Assembly (NCBI GenBank): GCA_014379595.1
Contig: JACMLM010000069.1
Location: 62,001-126,000, forward strand
Reading direction: 5' to 3'
From: Anaerolineales bacterium
Lineage (GTDB): Bacteria; Chloroflexota; Anaerolineae; Anaerolineales; Villigracilaceae
DNA length: 64,000 nucleotides
The position numbers and the translations under genes are program-made. The stretch's first letter is position 1, and every line of letters starts with the position of its first letter. The notes under the pieces were generated by a model. That model worked only from the letters and a program-made list of their open reading frames with translations. It ran no database searches and was not told the origin of the DNA. Shown here one piece after another: positions 8,243 to 16,049 of the stretch.

Positions 8243-8929
8243 ATGTTGAAAGCACTTATATTTGATTTCGACGGGCTGATCCTTGATACCGAAACGCCGG
8301 AAGTTTTGGTTTGGCAATCCATCTATAAAGAACATGGATTTGAATTGCCTTTGGATGAATGGGAGAAAACTGTTGGCGGATACGGCATCTCAAACTTTAA
8401 CGCAGCTGATCATCTCTCGCTTCTTTCTTCGGGACAACTGGATTCTGTTTCTTTGAGATCTCGTTACCGAAAAGAAGCGGAAGAGCTCATTCATGCCAGT
8501 CCCATTTTGCCTGGCGTTATCAGCATGATCGAACAGGCGAAAGAAAATAGTTTACAGGTGGCAATCGGTTCCAGCTCTCCTCATTCATGGGTAGATACTC
8601 ATGCAAAACGATTGGGAATATTTCATTATTTTGACCATATCATCTGTGCCGATGATGTAGCACCTGGCAAAACAAAACCCAACCCTGATATTTATCTAAA
8701 GGTGCTTGAGCAGCTTAACGTTAAGAATGATGAAGCGGTTGTTTTCGAAGATTCTTTAAATGGTGTACTGGCTGCCCGTCGGGCGGGTATTTTTGTCGTG
8801 GCTGTTCCGAATCCATTAACTGCTAAAATGAATGTGTCAGGTGATATGACAGTTTCATCCATTGCTGAAATATCCCTGCAGGAGCTAGCGGTAAACATCG
8901 AAAGGATGAACCGTGTCTCCAGTTCGTAG
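8243..8929 (+). CDS. HAD-superfamily phosphatase, beta-phosphoglucomutase-like
   Basis: 228 residues with the complete HAD set: FDFDGLILDTE (nucleophile D and acid D, residues 7-17), the IGSSSP threonine/serine motif, PNPDIYL lysine region and VVFEDSLNGVLAARRAG with the Mg-binding acidic pair. The four-helix cap after the first motif places it in subfamily IA with phosphoglycolate phosphatases and beta-phosphoglucomutases. The substrate cannot be assigned. It abuts the upstream gene with no gap and overlaps the next gene by 17 bases. Confidence 0.88.
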   Translation: MLKALIFDFDGLILDTETPEVLVWQSIYKEHGFELPLDEWEKTVGGYGISNFNAADHLSLLSSGQLDSVSLRSRYRKEAEELIHASPILPGVISMIEQAKENSLQVAIGSSSPHSWVDTHAKRLGIFHYFDHIICADDVAPGKTKPNPDIYLKVLEQLNVKNDEAVVFEDSLNGVLAARRAGIFVVAVPNPLTAKMNVSGDMTVSSIAEISLQELAVNIERMNRVSSS

Positions 8930-10148
8930 AAAAATTTTATTATTTGTTGTGATCATGCTTGGGTTAGCAAGCATGATAGTTTTTTTAAGAATGGGGAATT
9001 CACCTGCAGCATCGGTTACGCCAACTGTAACTGTATATCTAACTTCCACATCCACTTTTACTCCTGCCCTTATTCCCGAAATAATTCCAATTGAAGATAG
9101 TCCGCTAAAAAGATCGATCCTTGCCGCTGGCGATTATTTAGTTCGCCAGCAACTTCCTAATGGTGAGCTTTCCTATCAAGTTGATTTTATAACTAATGAA
9201 AGAGCATATTCGCCATCCTATATGCGTTTGATTGCGGGAACAGGTTCGCTTTTCACAGTGTGCAGGGTTTCAGATGATCTGAAATATTGTGAAGCGGGAG
9301 ATAAGGCTCTTGATCATTATTTGGAATTCCTCGTAAGTGATCCTGAAAATTTTACCGGCACATGCCTTTACACAAATGGCAATTGTCAACTGGGCGGTGC
9401 TGCCGTAACTGTGGATGCCATTTACAAACGCTGGCAGGCTACCGGTGATTTTATTTTGAAAGACCGCAATCTTCTAACAACAGCAATTGACCTGGGCTAC
9501 TTTATTGTATCCATGCGCCGATCAGATGGAGGTTTTTTTCATTCCTTTGATCCCCACCTCGCCGGTACAGTAGATAATGATTATTTTGTGATCAATTACC
9601 CCGGTGAAAGTTTATTCGCACTTATGCAACTTTATGAAATGACAGGTAACGATTTCTGGCTTACCCAGGCGCATGAAGTAAATACGTACATGCTTACCCA
9701 ACCTATTGCAGAGGATCAATGGCATGGCTATGCCTTTGGTATGTTCGCTCGTTTAGATGAATTAACAAAAGTAGACCAAGATTATGCAAAGCAAATTGCG
9801 GATGTTATTATCGCGGGACAAGTCCGCTCGCTTAACCCAACAAATACCAGTATTTCCACAGCCACAAAAATTGAATCCCTTGCTGCACTTGCACAGGCAT
9901 TTTATCTTTCGGGCGCAGATCATGCATGGTTGGATTCCGAAATACGTACATTTATCACTTTTGTAAGTGCGCGCCAATTACCTGAGAATAACTGCGGTTG
10001 GGATGTCAATAATGATACGATGCTAAGCTATAATGGCGGTATTTTCAGCAATTGTGAAGAATCCTCCATTCGTATTGATGGAATCCAACATTATATTAAT
10101 GGAGTTACGGTATATTTGGAATATCAGAGTATGATAAAGGCAAAGTAA
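8913..10148 (+). CDS. Membrane-anchored protein with predicted alpha/alpha-toroid domain
   Basis: 411 residues from a GTG preceded by AAAGGA. The N terminus has one hydrophobic anchor (about 7-27) and a Thr/Ser/Pro-rich linker, then a large extracellular domain. Its regular helical pattern, for example GDYLVRQQLPNGELSY, SMRRSDGGFFHSFD and ESLFALMQLYEMTG, resembles six-hairpin (alpha/alpha)-toroid enzymes such as glycosidases or terpenoid-cyclase-like proteins. Several cysteine pairs lie in the exported part (near SLFTVCRVSDDLKYCE and NNCGWD). The activity is not identifiable. It is the last gene of the 7009-10148 operon. Confidence 0.6.
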   Translation: MSPVRRKILLFVVIMLGLASMIVFLRMGNSPAASVTPTVTVYLTSTSTFTPALIPEIIPIEDSPLKRSILAAGDYLVRQQLPNGELSYQVDFITNERAYSPSYMRLIAGTGSLFTVCRVSDDLKYCEAGDKALDHYLEFLVSDPENFTGTCLYTNGNCQLGGAAVTVDAIYKRWQATGDFILKDRNLLTTAIDLGYFIVSMRRSDGGFFHSFDPHLAGTVDNDYFVINYPGESLFALMQLYEMTGNDFWLTQAHEVNTYMLTQPIAEDQWHGYAFGMFARLDELTKVDQDYAKQIADVIIAGQVRSLNPTNTSISTATKIESLAALAQAFYLSGADHAWLDSEIRTFITFVSARQLPENNCGWDVNNDTMLSYNGGIFSNCEESSIRIDGIQHYINGVTVYLEYQSMIKAK

Positions 10149-10200
10149 GGCAAACAAGTTAAATTTCTAATCAACGCGGCAGAATAGAATGGAGATAAAT

Positions 10201-11214
10201 ATGAGTATCGGAAAAGTAAAGTGGCAAACCATTGTTTCAAAATATGCACATCCTGAAACATGGCGCAGTTTGTGGCAGGTGATCAATTCAGTGATCCCCT
10301 TCTTTGTATTATGGTATCTGGCATATCGCAGCCTTGAGATCGGGTACTGGCTTACGCTTCCCATCACTGTCTTCGCGGCGGGATTCATGGTTCGTATGTT
10401 CATCATCTTCCATGATTGCTGTCACGGATCGTTCTTCAGAACACCGCTTGCCAACGATCGTTTGGGATTATTCCTTGGCGCAGCAGTATGGACCCCATAT
10501 TTCGAATGGAAGCACACACACGCCATTCATCATGCTACTGCTGGTGACCTTGATCGTCGTGGCGTTGGCGATGTGTATACAATGACCGTGGAAGAATATC
10601 TCGCCGCTTCCTGGTATAAAAAGATCAGCTACCGCATTATGCGCAGCCCAATAATTTTATTTACAATTGGAGCAACGATTGTCTTTGCAATTACACATCG
10701 TTTCTGGAATGCAGACTCAGGCAAGCGTGAACGCAACAGTGTCATTTGGACGAATCTTGCTCTCATTGGCTTTGTTGGCTGGACAATCTACCATATTGGC
10801 TGGCAAGCATATTTATTGGTTGAATTGCCCATTTTGCTCATGGCTTGCGGTGCGGGTGTATGGCTATTTTATGTGCAGCACAATTTTGAACCTACCTATT
10901 GGGAACGTCATAAAGAATGGGAGTTCTTCAAGGCAGGTATGGACGGAAGTTCCTTTTATAAACTTCCTAAAGTTTTACAGTGGTTCACTGGCAATATTGG
11001 TTTCCATCACATTCATCACCTAAGTCCGAAGATCCCCAATTACAAACTTGAAGAATGTCACAATGAAAATCCGATGTTCCAGATCGAGCCGATTACTTTT
11101 AAAGACAGCTTGAAATCTCTTTATTTCCGTTTATGGGATGAAAAAGAAAAGATGCTTGTGGGCTGGCGCGCAGTTAAAAAATATAAGATGAAGACACAAG
11201 TCGATAAAATGTAA
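10201..11214 (+). CDS. Membrane fatty acid desaturase
   Basis: 337 residues. It has all three histidine boxes of membrane di-iron desaturases: HDCCHGS (about 80), HTHAIHHATAGD (about 113) and HHIHH (about 270). They are spaced by hydrophobic helix pairs. The arrangement is that of the delta-12/omega-3 type acyl-lipid desaturases, with the active site facing the cytoplasm. The GGAG at 10191-10194 decides for the ATG at 10201 and not the ATG at 10189. O2 dependence of this enzyme class would imply at least microaerobic life. A strong terminator follows. Confidence 0.9.
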   Translation: MSIGKVKWQTIVSKYAHPETWRSLWQVINSVIPFFVLWYLAYRSLEIGYWLTLPITVFAAGFMVRMFIIFHDCCHGSFFRTPLANDRLGLFLGAAVWTPYFEWKHTHAIHHATAGDLDRRGVGDVYTMTVEEYLAASWYKKISYRIMRSPIILFTIGATIVFAITHRFWNADSGKRERNSVIWTNLALIGFVGWTIYHIGWQAYLLVELPILLMACGAGVWLFYVQHNFEPTYWERHKEWEFFKAGMDGSSFYKLPKVLQWFTGNIGFHHIHHLSPKIPNYKLEECHNENPMFQIEPITFKDSLKSLYFRLWDEKEKMLVGWRAVKKYKMKTQVDKM

Positions 11215-11252
11215 ATAAAAATGACTGGCTGAAAAGCCAGTCATTTTTATTT
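11213..11252. terminator. Bidirectional terminator between desaturase and methyltransferase genes
   Basis: ATGACTGGCT (11221-11230), GAAA loop, AGCCAGTCAT (11235-11244), followed by TTTTATTT and preceded by AAATAAAA. It serves both converging genes. Confidence 0.9.
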
Positions 11253-11885
11253 AAGGGGGATATCAACTATATTGACGTTTTGTTGAATTGGCAAAGCAAC
11301 CCTCATCGTTATCGCACGCGGATCACGGCCATAGGCAAGGCGTCTTGCCCATGTTGTTGGGAAAGTCCGTAGTGCATAAGCGTCCATGAAGCACGGAGTG
11401 TTGATCTGCCAGCCTGCTTGAAGCAAGTTGTGATGGATCTGCTCTGCTCCATCTTCGAGAGTCCAACCTGCTTCAGTCAATGCGCCGCCATTCAAGCGAA
11501 TATCTGCTGATGCAATTGAACTCGAAATGGATTGAAGTCCACATATCAATCTTGAGTCAGAAGTTAGCAAACTTTCAAGCAAACTGCCCCAGGGAAAGTT
11601 AATGGTGATGTGAGAAATTAATCCATTTAATTCGCATGGCAAATTTTGAGCGCTGGCAATTACAAATAACAAGTTTTTTAGTTTAGATCGCGACTGCTCA
11701 CGTAAATTTTCGCGGCATGAATCCACGCCGATAACAAAGTCATCAGGAACTTTATCAGCGAGGTGAAATGCGAATTTGCCGTCACCAGTTCCCAGGTCGA
11801 GGATGATGCGGTTAGAGTTTGCGAGTCTTTCTTGTAACTTATTTAAATCCATATCAAGGGACATTTTGCCCTGAATTGTTTCCAT
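11247..11885 (-). CDS. 16S rRNA (adenine1408-N1) methyltransferase homologue, KamB/NpmA type
   Basis: 212 residues, the family length. It has the SAM-binding DLGTGDGKFAFHLA (30-43), VIGVDSCRENLRE (51-63), and LLFVIASAQNLPCEL (72-86). It also has the two family markers that sandwich the target base in NpmA: the Trp in FPWGSLLE (about 99) and the Trp in TWARRLAYGR (about 179). Enzymes of this family methylate A1408 in the decoding site and confer resistance to many aminoglycosides. Whether this copy gives resistance or is a housekeeping paralogue is not decided by sequence. GGAG lies 7 bases before the ATG and is inside a perfect hairpin (11893-11931). A promoter and uORF lie about 220 bases upstream. 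Confidence 0.88.
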   Translation of the reverse strand: METIQGKMSLDMDLNKLQERLANSNRIILDLGTGDGKFAFHLADKVPDDFVIGVDSCRENLREQSRSKLKNLLFVIASAQNLPCELNGLISHITINFPWGSLLESLLTSDSRLICGLQSISSSIASADIRLNGGALTEAGWTLEDGAEQIHHNLLQAGWQINTPCFMDAYALRTFPTTWARRLAYGRDPRAITMRVALPIQQNVNIVDIPLK

Positions 11886-11892
11886 TTGAAAT

Positions 11893-11931
11893 CTCCAATC
11901 TGTTGAATAGGCGAATAAAGACAGATTGGAG
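11893..11931 (-). promoter_or_regulatory. Hairpin that buries the methyltransferase ribosome binding site
   Basis: A perfect 11-base inverted repeat (11921-11931 with 11893-11903) has a 17-base loop. On the minus strand the 3' arm, ACAGATTGGAG, contains the GGAG Shine-Dalgarno, which lies 7 bases before the ATG at 11885. Folding would block ribosome loading, so expression probably needs an upstream event that opens the stem. Confidence 0.65.
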
Positions 11932-12036
11932 CGGGCGGGCCACGCGCTTGATATGGAATCGAAAACAGACGGATGCGTCAGGCACCGTCGAGATCATCGG
12001 GTGTAGGTTTTTTACGAGTTAAGGGAAATGCAAAAT

Positions 12037-12051
12037 TAGCCCGTTGGGCTA
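12037..12051 (-). promoter_or_regulatory. Attenuator-like hairpin in the methyltransferase leader
   Basis: TAGCCC and GGGCTA (minus-strand sense) enclose a 3-base loop and are followed by ATTTTGCATTT. This weak terminator-like element lies about 30 bases after the leader ORF stop codon. A role in transcription attenuation is inferred. Confidence 0.4.
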
Positions 12052-12079
12052 TATAAAAACTGTGTTCGTTCCGTGAGAT

Positions 12080-12106
12080 TTAGCAGGGTGGACGTGTGGT
12101 GTTCAT
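12080..12106 (-). CDS. Leaderless upstream ORF encoding MNTTRPPC
   Basis: ATG at 12106 is followed by seven codons and TAA at 12080-12082, encoding an 8-residue peptide ending Arg-Pro-Pro-Cys. A TATAAT box ends 7 bases before its ATG, so the transcript should begin at or next to the start codon. Short leader peptides ahead of rRNA methyltransferase genes (erm leaders) sense ribosome stalling. The Pro-Pro-Cys end would suit such a sensor. No direct proof of translation is available from sequence. Confidence 0.4.
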   Translation of the reverse strand: MNTTRPPC

Positions 12107-12113
12107 GATGAAA

Positions 12114-12142
12114 ATTATAGCATTATCGCAAACAGTTGTCAT
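12114..12142 (-). promoter_or_regulatory. Promoter of the methyltransferase leader transcript
   Basis: On the minus strand ATGACA (12137-12142; one mismatch to TTGACA), a 17-base spacer and a perfect TATAAT (12114-12119). Transcription would start near 12106, at the ATG of the leader ORF, and give a 5' region of about 220 bases before the methyltransferase start. Confidence 0.6.
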
Positions 12143-12158
12143 TAGAATTTTACATTTT

Positions 12159-12194
12159 AAAGAAAGGCTTTGTATTTCTACAAAGCCTTTCTTT
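12159..12194 (-). terminator. Terminator of the first MerR-like gene
   Basis: A perfect 16-base inverted repeat (12159-12174 with 12179-12194, loop TTTC) has a T-rich end in either direction. It lies 5 bases after the stop codon of the gene at 12199. Confidence 0.88.
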
Positions 12195-12198
12195 AGTT

Positions 12199-13020
12199 CT
12201 ACTTAAATAACCAGATGATTTCCCATTTTGCATCGGGGCCGGGGCCTGTGTACCAGACTTCACGCGGAGATTGGATCATTTCATAACCATTCTTTTGGAT
12301 CCAATCTGCAGCGGCATCGTATGCACCCAATAACTCTGGATAATGACATTGGTCACCGGTGATGACAACGCACGCTGCCTGCCCGCCTTCGAGTTGTTTC
12401 GCTTCGATATTATCTTTGACTTCAACCTTACCCCTGATAGCGATACAGGTTTCAACTGGACCATCTTCTATTTCGCTGACAGGTCCGTGATAAATGCCAA
12501 AAGGTGCACCTACTGTTTGTGCCCCATGTTCACCTGCAAGCCCAAATAATGCGCCGATATCCTGCTCTTCTTGTTTACCTAAGCCATCTACGGTGTGGCG
12601 ACGGGTGATGCTGATAATTTGTTGCGTTGGAATATCTTTGATAACAACTTCAAGATTCATAGTATTTGCCTCCGGTCTTAATTGTTGGGTAAATTGACGA
12701 GCTTGCCAGCGAATTTGCTCCAATTGTCTCTCGCGCGTTTCCAAATGTTGACGAACCAGTAAATCTGCCTGGGCTTGTGAAACAGATAGAACAACAAGCA
12801 TTCGTCGAATAGTGGCAAGGGGCATATCCATATCACGCATGTTCCGGATCATGCGCGCGTTTGGGACTTGGTCAATGCTGTAGTAACGGTAGCCAGTTTG
12901 CGGGTCGACGTGAAGCGGTTGTAAAATCCCTAGTTGATCGTACAGCCGCAGTGCCTTGGCAGAGAGTCGCGTCATACTGGCGAAAGTCCCAATGGAGAGC
13001 AGATTGTTTGGCTCACTCAT
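12199..13020 (-). CDS. MerR-family regulator with GyrI-like ligand domain (paralogue 1)
   Basis: About 273 residues from the ATG at 13020. The N-terminal MerR helix-turn-helix reads LSIGTFASMTRLSAKALRLY, then YRYYSIDQVPNARMIRNMRD. A coiled coil follows, then a C-terminal GyrI-like/AraC effector-binding domain (about 120-273) that usually binds amphipathic or cationic drugs. The start is set by the promoter: TTGACT and TATACT 19 bases apart, with the -10 ending 6 bases before this ATG. Upstream in-frame ATGs at 13026 and 13044 would lie inside the promoter. It is a close paralogue of the next gene. Confidence 0.88.
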   Translation of the reverse strand: MSEPNNLLSIGTFASMTRLSAKALRLYDQLGILQPLHVDPQTGYRYYSIDQVPNARMIRNMRDMDMPLATIRRMLVVLSVSQAQADLLVRQHLETRERQLEQIRWQARQFTQQLRPEANTMNLEVVIKDIPTQQIISITRRHTVDGLGKQEEQDIGALFGLAGEHGAQTVGAPFGIYHGPVSEIEDGPVETCIAIRGKVEVKDNIEAKQLEGGQAACVVITGDQCHYPELLGAYDAAADWIQKNGYEMIQSPREVWYTGPGPDAKWEIIWLFK

Positions 13021-13026
13021 TTTCAT

Positions 13027-13057
13027 AGTATACAGTTTGACCATGGGGCAGAGTCAA
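13027..13057 (-). promoter_or_regulatory. MerR-type 19-bp-spacer promoter, leaderless (paralogue 1)
   Basis: TTGACT (13052-13057) and TATACT (13027-13032) on the minus strand are 19 bases apart. This overlong spacing is typical of promoters that MerR activators untwist. The -10 box ends 6 bases before the ATG, so the mRNA should start at the start codon. Autoactivation is inferred. Confidence 0.75.
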
Positions 13058-13082
13058 GGGTTTAATATTCCAAATTAAAAAG

Positions 13083-13110
13083 TTGTGGGGCACGCTAACG
13101 TGCCCCACAA
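13083..13110 (-). terminator. Terminator of the second MerR-like gene
   Basis: TTGTGGGGCACG (13083-13094) pairs perfectly with CGTGCCCCACAA (13099-13110) around a CTAA loop. It starts 3 bases after the stop codon of the gene at 13113. The downstream minus-strand sequence is T-rich (ACTTTTTAATTT). Confidence 0.85.
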
Positions 13111-13112
13111 GG

Positions 13113-13934
13113 TTATTTGAAAAGCCAGACGATTTCCATTTTGGCATCTTCGCCTGGTCCGCTATGCCAAACTTCGCGCGGTGGTTCTGCAGTGGCATAG
13201 CCATTCTTTTGAATCCAATCTGCGGCAGCATCGTAGGCACCTAGAATGGTTGGGAAGTCTGTCTCAGCACCAACAGTCATTACACAAGCGGCATCGCCTG
13301 CTTGTAATTCTTTGACTTTTATGTTGCCTTTGCCTTTGACTTGCCCATTAGCAGGCATGCAGATTTCGAGAGGGCCATCTTCCTGCTCATTGATAGGACC
13401 ATGGAAGATACCAAAAGGTGCACTTGCTGCTTCAAGGTTTTGTTCTTTGAGTAAGGCATGCATTGCATCTACTGTTTTGCTGATGGTTTCATCCAGTTTG
13501 TCGACTTTGATGTGATGTGCGCTGCTCAACACCTGTTGTAAAGGTATCTGTTTTACATTGACTTCAAATGTCATGGGTTTTTTCTCCTTTTGTACTTGGT
13601 GAATAAATTGTTTAACACGTTCACGAATCTGCCTTGCCTCCTGCTCGCGCATATCTGCATATTCTGCTGCCATTGCTTCGGCCTGCTCTGGCACAGAAAC
13701 CAATGCCGCAAGCACCTGCCGAATGGTGGCAAGCGGCATGTCCATGTCACGCATGTTCCGGATCATGCGCGCGCTGGAAAGTTGGTCAACGCCATAGTAA
13801 CGATACGCAGTTTGCGGGTCTACATGACGCGGTTGTAATAAGCCCAATTGGTCATAAAGCCGCAAGGCTTTAATGGAAAGCCGAGTCATGTTGGCGAAGG
13901 CGCCAATGGAAAGTAGATTCTTTGGCTGATTCAT
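13113..13934 (-). CDS. MerR-family regulator with GyrI-like ligand domain (paralogue 2)
   Basis: 273 residues from the ATG at 13934. It is the same architecture as the gene at 12199: LSIGAFANMTRLSIKALRLY, the YRYYGVDQLSSARMIRNMRD second DNA-contact region, a coiled coil, and a GyrI-like domain ending in MEIVWLFK. The two proteins match over their whole length, which indicates a tandem duplication. The promoter copy is kept as well: TTGACT, 19 bases, TATACT, then 6 bases to the ATG. Each gene has its own terminator, so they are separately controlled. The ligand is unknown; cationic drugs or redox signals are usual. Confidence 0.88.
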   Translation of the reverse strand: MNQPKNLLSIGAFANMTRLSIKALRLYDQLGLLQPRHVDPQTAYRYYGVDQLSSARMIRNMRDMDMPLATIRQVLAALVSVPEQAEAMAAEYADMREQEARQIRERVKQFIHQVQKEKKPMTFEVNVKQIPLQQVLSSAHHIKVDKLDETISKTVDAMHALLKEQNLEAASAPFGIFHGPINEQEDGPLEICMPANGQVKGKGNIKVKELQAGDAACVMTVGAETDFPTILGAYDAAADWIQKNGYATAEPPREVWHSGPGEDAKMEIVWLFK

Positions 13935-13940
13935 ATCAAC

Positions 13941-13971
13941 AGTATACAGTCTCCACAAAGGGTAGAGTCAA
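13941..13971 (-). promoter_or_regulatory. MerR-type 19-bp-spacer promoter, leaderless (paralogue 2)
   Basis: TTGACT (13966-13971) and TATACT (13941-13946) on the minus strand are exactly 19 bases apart, and the -10 ends 6 bases before the ATG. The geometry is identical to the paralogue's promoter, although the spacer sequence has diverged. Confidence 0.75.
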
Positions 13972-14037
13972 GGGTAAATCAATTTATATCTTTCCAGATG
14001 GATATATTTTATTCTTTTGTGTATAATCTTATTGTTA

Positions 14038-14109
14038 GCCCCGATAGTTCAATGGATAGAACAAAGCACTCCTAAGGCTTAGATGTAGGTCCGATTCCTA
14101 CTCGGGGCA
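14038..14109 (+). tRNA. tRNA-Arg (anticodon CCT)
   Basis: Cloverleaf: acceptor GCCCCGA with TCGGGGC, D stem GTTC/GAAC, anticodon stem AAGCA/GGCTT with one A-G mismatch next to the loop, loop CTCCTAA with CCT at 14071-14073, T stem GTAGG/CCTAC with loop TCCGATT. The CCA end is not encoded. A TATAAT at 14022-14027 lies upstream. Confidence 0.93.
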
Positions 14110-14205
14110 CTCACAAAAAATATATCTATACAACATAATATTTTTTAATCAAATCCTAATATAAAAGTCTTGCACTGATTTATATGTTGTAGTAATATTG
14201 ATCTT

Positions 14206-14244
14206 GATGAACGGCAGGGTGCCCCCCTCACCCTGCCGTTCATC
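14206..14244 (+). terminator. Strong hairpin downstream of tRNA-Arg
   Basis: A perfect 16-base inverted repeat (14206-14221 with 14229-14244) encloses a C-rich loop. It is followed by ATTTAATTTAATT. It is probably the tRNA transcript terminator or a structured 3' end. The 96 bases between tRNA and hairpin are A/T-rich and hold nothing recognisable. Confidence 0.6.
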
Positions 14245-14266
14245 ATTTAATTTAATTGATTAACTA

Positions 14267-14300
14267 AAAAGGACTGCGACAATTTTGCCGCAGTCCTTTT
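14267..14300 (-). terminator. Terminator of recN operon
   Basis: AAAAGGACTGCG (14267-14278) pairs with CGCAGTCCTTTT (14289-14300) around a T-rich loop. It lies 12 bases after the recN stop codon. T runs on both sides make it usable in both directions. Confidence 0.88.
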
Positions 14301-14312
14301 ATTTTTAGATAG

Positions 14313-16046
14313 CTATTTCTTTCCTTTAACTGTTTGCCTTGCTATTTGCAGCAGCTCGTGTGCAGAACGTAATGTCCCTTCGCCAACTTCGCCAAGCATT
14401 TGCGAAAGTTCAAGCAGACGCGGTTCGCCGTCAAGATTTTCAACGCGGGTAAGTGTACGGCCTTTATCAATTAATTTTTGAACCTGAAAATGTTGGTCGC
14501 CAAATACAGCGAGCTGAGGAAGATGCGTCACACAAAAAACCTGATGTGAGCGCGAGAGGTTCCAAAGTTTGTGACCAACCACCATGCCCACTCGTCCGCC
14601 GATACCTTGATCAATTTCATCAAAGATCAATGAAGGTACTTCGTCTGCACCAGCCAACACATTTTTCAAACCAAGCATCAAACGGGATGTTTCACCACCC
14701 GATGCGATCTTTGCCAATGGCTTGAGTCCTTCGCCAGGGTTTGGAGCGATTAAAAACTCAACGCGGTCAAAACCATTTTGATCAAATGCTATGCGCGTAC
14801 CATCGGGCATTGGCGCGCCATGTAGATCAGGCTTGGTTTGGAAGTCTACACCAAATCTTGCAGATGCCATCTTAAGATCATCGAGTTCAGTTTCGATCCC
14901 CTTACTCATAGTGAGAGCAGCAGATTTACGTTTTTCAGAAACTGCCGTGCCTTGCTTGGCAAGTTTTTCCAACAGCTTCGCTTCCTGCATTTCCAATTCA
15001 TCAATGCGGTCTGCGGCGCCAGTAATAGTTTCTAATTGCTTGCGGGCATCTGCGCCATAAGTAATTACAGCAGGAATATTTCCGCCATATTTACGAGTGA
15101 GTGAATGCAGCAAATCCAGCCGTTCTTCTACCTCTTCGAGGCGTTTGGGATTGAATTCAATTTCTTCAAGATAATCACGTAAACCGTGAATAACATCTGA
15201 TATCGTATCCAATAATAATTCAGCTTGACCAGCCAGATCTGCCTGACCTGCGTCAATCTTTGCGAGGGTTGCCAAGGCTTGAGCAGCTTGTCCCACCAGG
15301 TCTGTTGCAGCGGGTGTTTCAGGCGAACCTTCATCTAAAACGGCTAAAGCTTCTTGTGCGTTTTGTGCAAGTGACTCGGCATTTGCTAAACGATCACGTT
15401 CTTTTCGCAACTCTTCATCTTCACCAGCCTTTAACCTGGCAGATTCAATTTCTTCCGCTTGATAAGTAAGCATCTCTATGCGGCGGTCTGAATCAGATTG
15501 CGCTTTTCGCAAGTCACTCAACTCGCGGCGAAGATTTAATAAGGAATGGTATGTCTGGCGGTAATCGCTAAGGGGCCGACCAACTTCCGCGAAGCGATCT
15601 AGCAGGCCTAGGTGTGCGCGCGGATCGAGCAGTGAAAGATGTTCCGCCTGCCCGTGAATGTCAATCAACAATGCACCCAACTCTTTTAGCAATCCAACAT
15701 TCACAGTGCGGCCATTGATACGCGCCACACTGCGTCCCTCTTTGCGGACTTCGCGCATGAGCACAACATAATCGGGATTGTCCATTAACTCTTCGCGATT
15801 GAGGATGAAGTGCACCGCTTCTTTTTCTGGACCTTTGAGCTGGAACACCGCTTCAACAAATGCTGCGTCTGAATCAGTGCGGACGAAGGTCGTATCTGCC
15901 TTACCGCCGATAAGCATCACGACGGCATCGAGAATAATGGATTTGCCCGCACCGGTTTCACCGGTAAGAATAATGAGGCCCGAGTCAAAGCGCAGATCGA
16001 GTTTATCTATAATCGCAAAATTTTGGATGTGGAGTTCAGTAAGCAT
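14313..16046 (-). CDS. recN: DNA repair protein RecN
   Basis: 577 residues, the normal length for this SMC-like ATPase of double-strand-break repair. The N-terminal half carries ELHIQNFAIIDKLDLRFDSG and Walker A GETGAGKSIILDAV. A long coiled coil spans about 150-370. The C-terminal half carries the ABC signature SGGETSRLMLGLK and Walker B SLIFDEIDQGIGGRVG, then QVFCVTHLPQLA. It is the last gene of a nadK operon, the order seen in many bacteria. No SOS-like box is visible before nadK. Confidence 0.97.
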   Translation of the reverse strand: MLTELHIQNFAIIDKLDLRFDSGLIILTGETGAGKSIILDAVVMLIGGKADTTFVRTDSDAAFVEAVFQLKGPEKEAVHFILNREELMDNPDYVVLMREVRKEGRSVARINGRTVNVGLLKELGALLIDIHGQAEHLSLLDPRAHLGLLDRFAEVGRPLSDYRQTYHSLLNLRRELSDLRKAQSDSDRRIEMLTYQAEEIESARLKAGEDEELRKERDRLANAESLAQNAQEALAVLDEGSPETPAATDLVGQAAQALATLAKIDAGQADLAGQAELLLDTISDVIHGLRDYLEEIEFNPKRLEEVEERLDLLHSLTRKYGGNIPAVITYGADARKQLETITGAADRIDELEMQEAKLLEKLAKQGTAVSEKRKSAALTMSKGIETELDDLKMASARFGVDFQTKPDLHGAPMPDGTRIAFDQNGFDRVEFLIAPNPGEGLKPLAKIASGGETSRLMLGLKNVLAGADEVPSLIFDEIDQGIGGRVGMVVGHKLWNLSRSHQVFCVTHLPQLAVFGDQHFQVQKLIDKGRTLTRVENLDGEPRLLELSQMLGEVGEGTLRSAHELLQIARQTVKGKK

Positions 16047-16049
16047 AAT

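Noticed and set aside
11819-12022. 67-codon plus-strand frame over the methyltransferase start and leader
   Set aside because: It is antisense to the start region and has no ribosome site. The leader's stems and the minus-strand promoter explain the sequence better.
14038-14109. tRNA-Arg as a possible attachment site for an integrated element
   Set aside because: No integrase or duplicated tRNA end is seen nearby; the neighbours are ordinary chromosomal genes.
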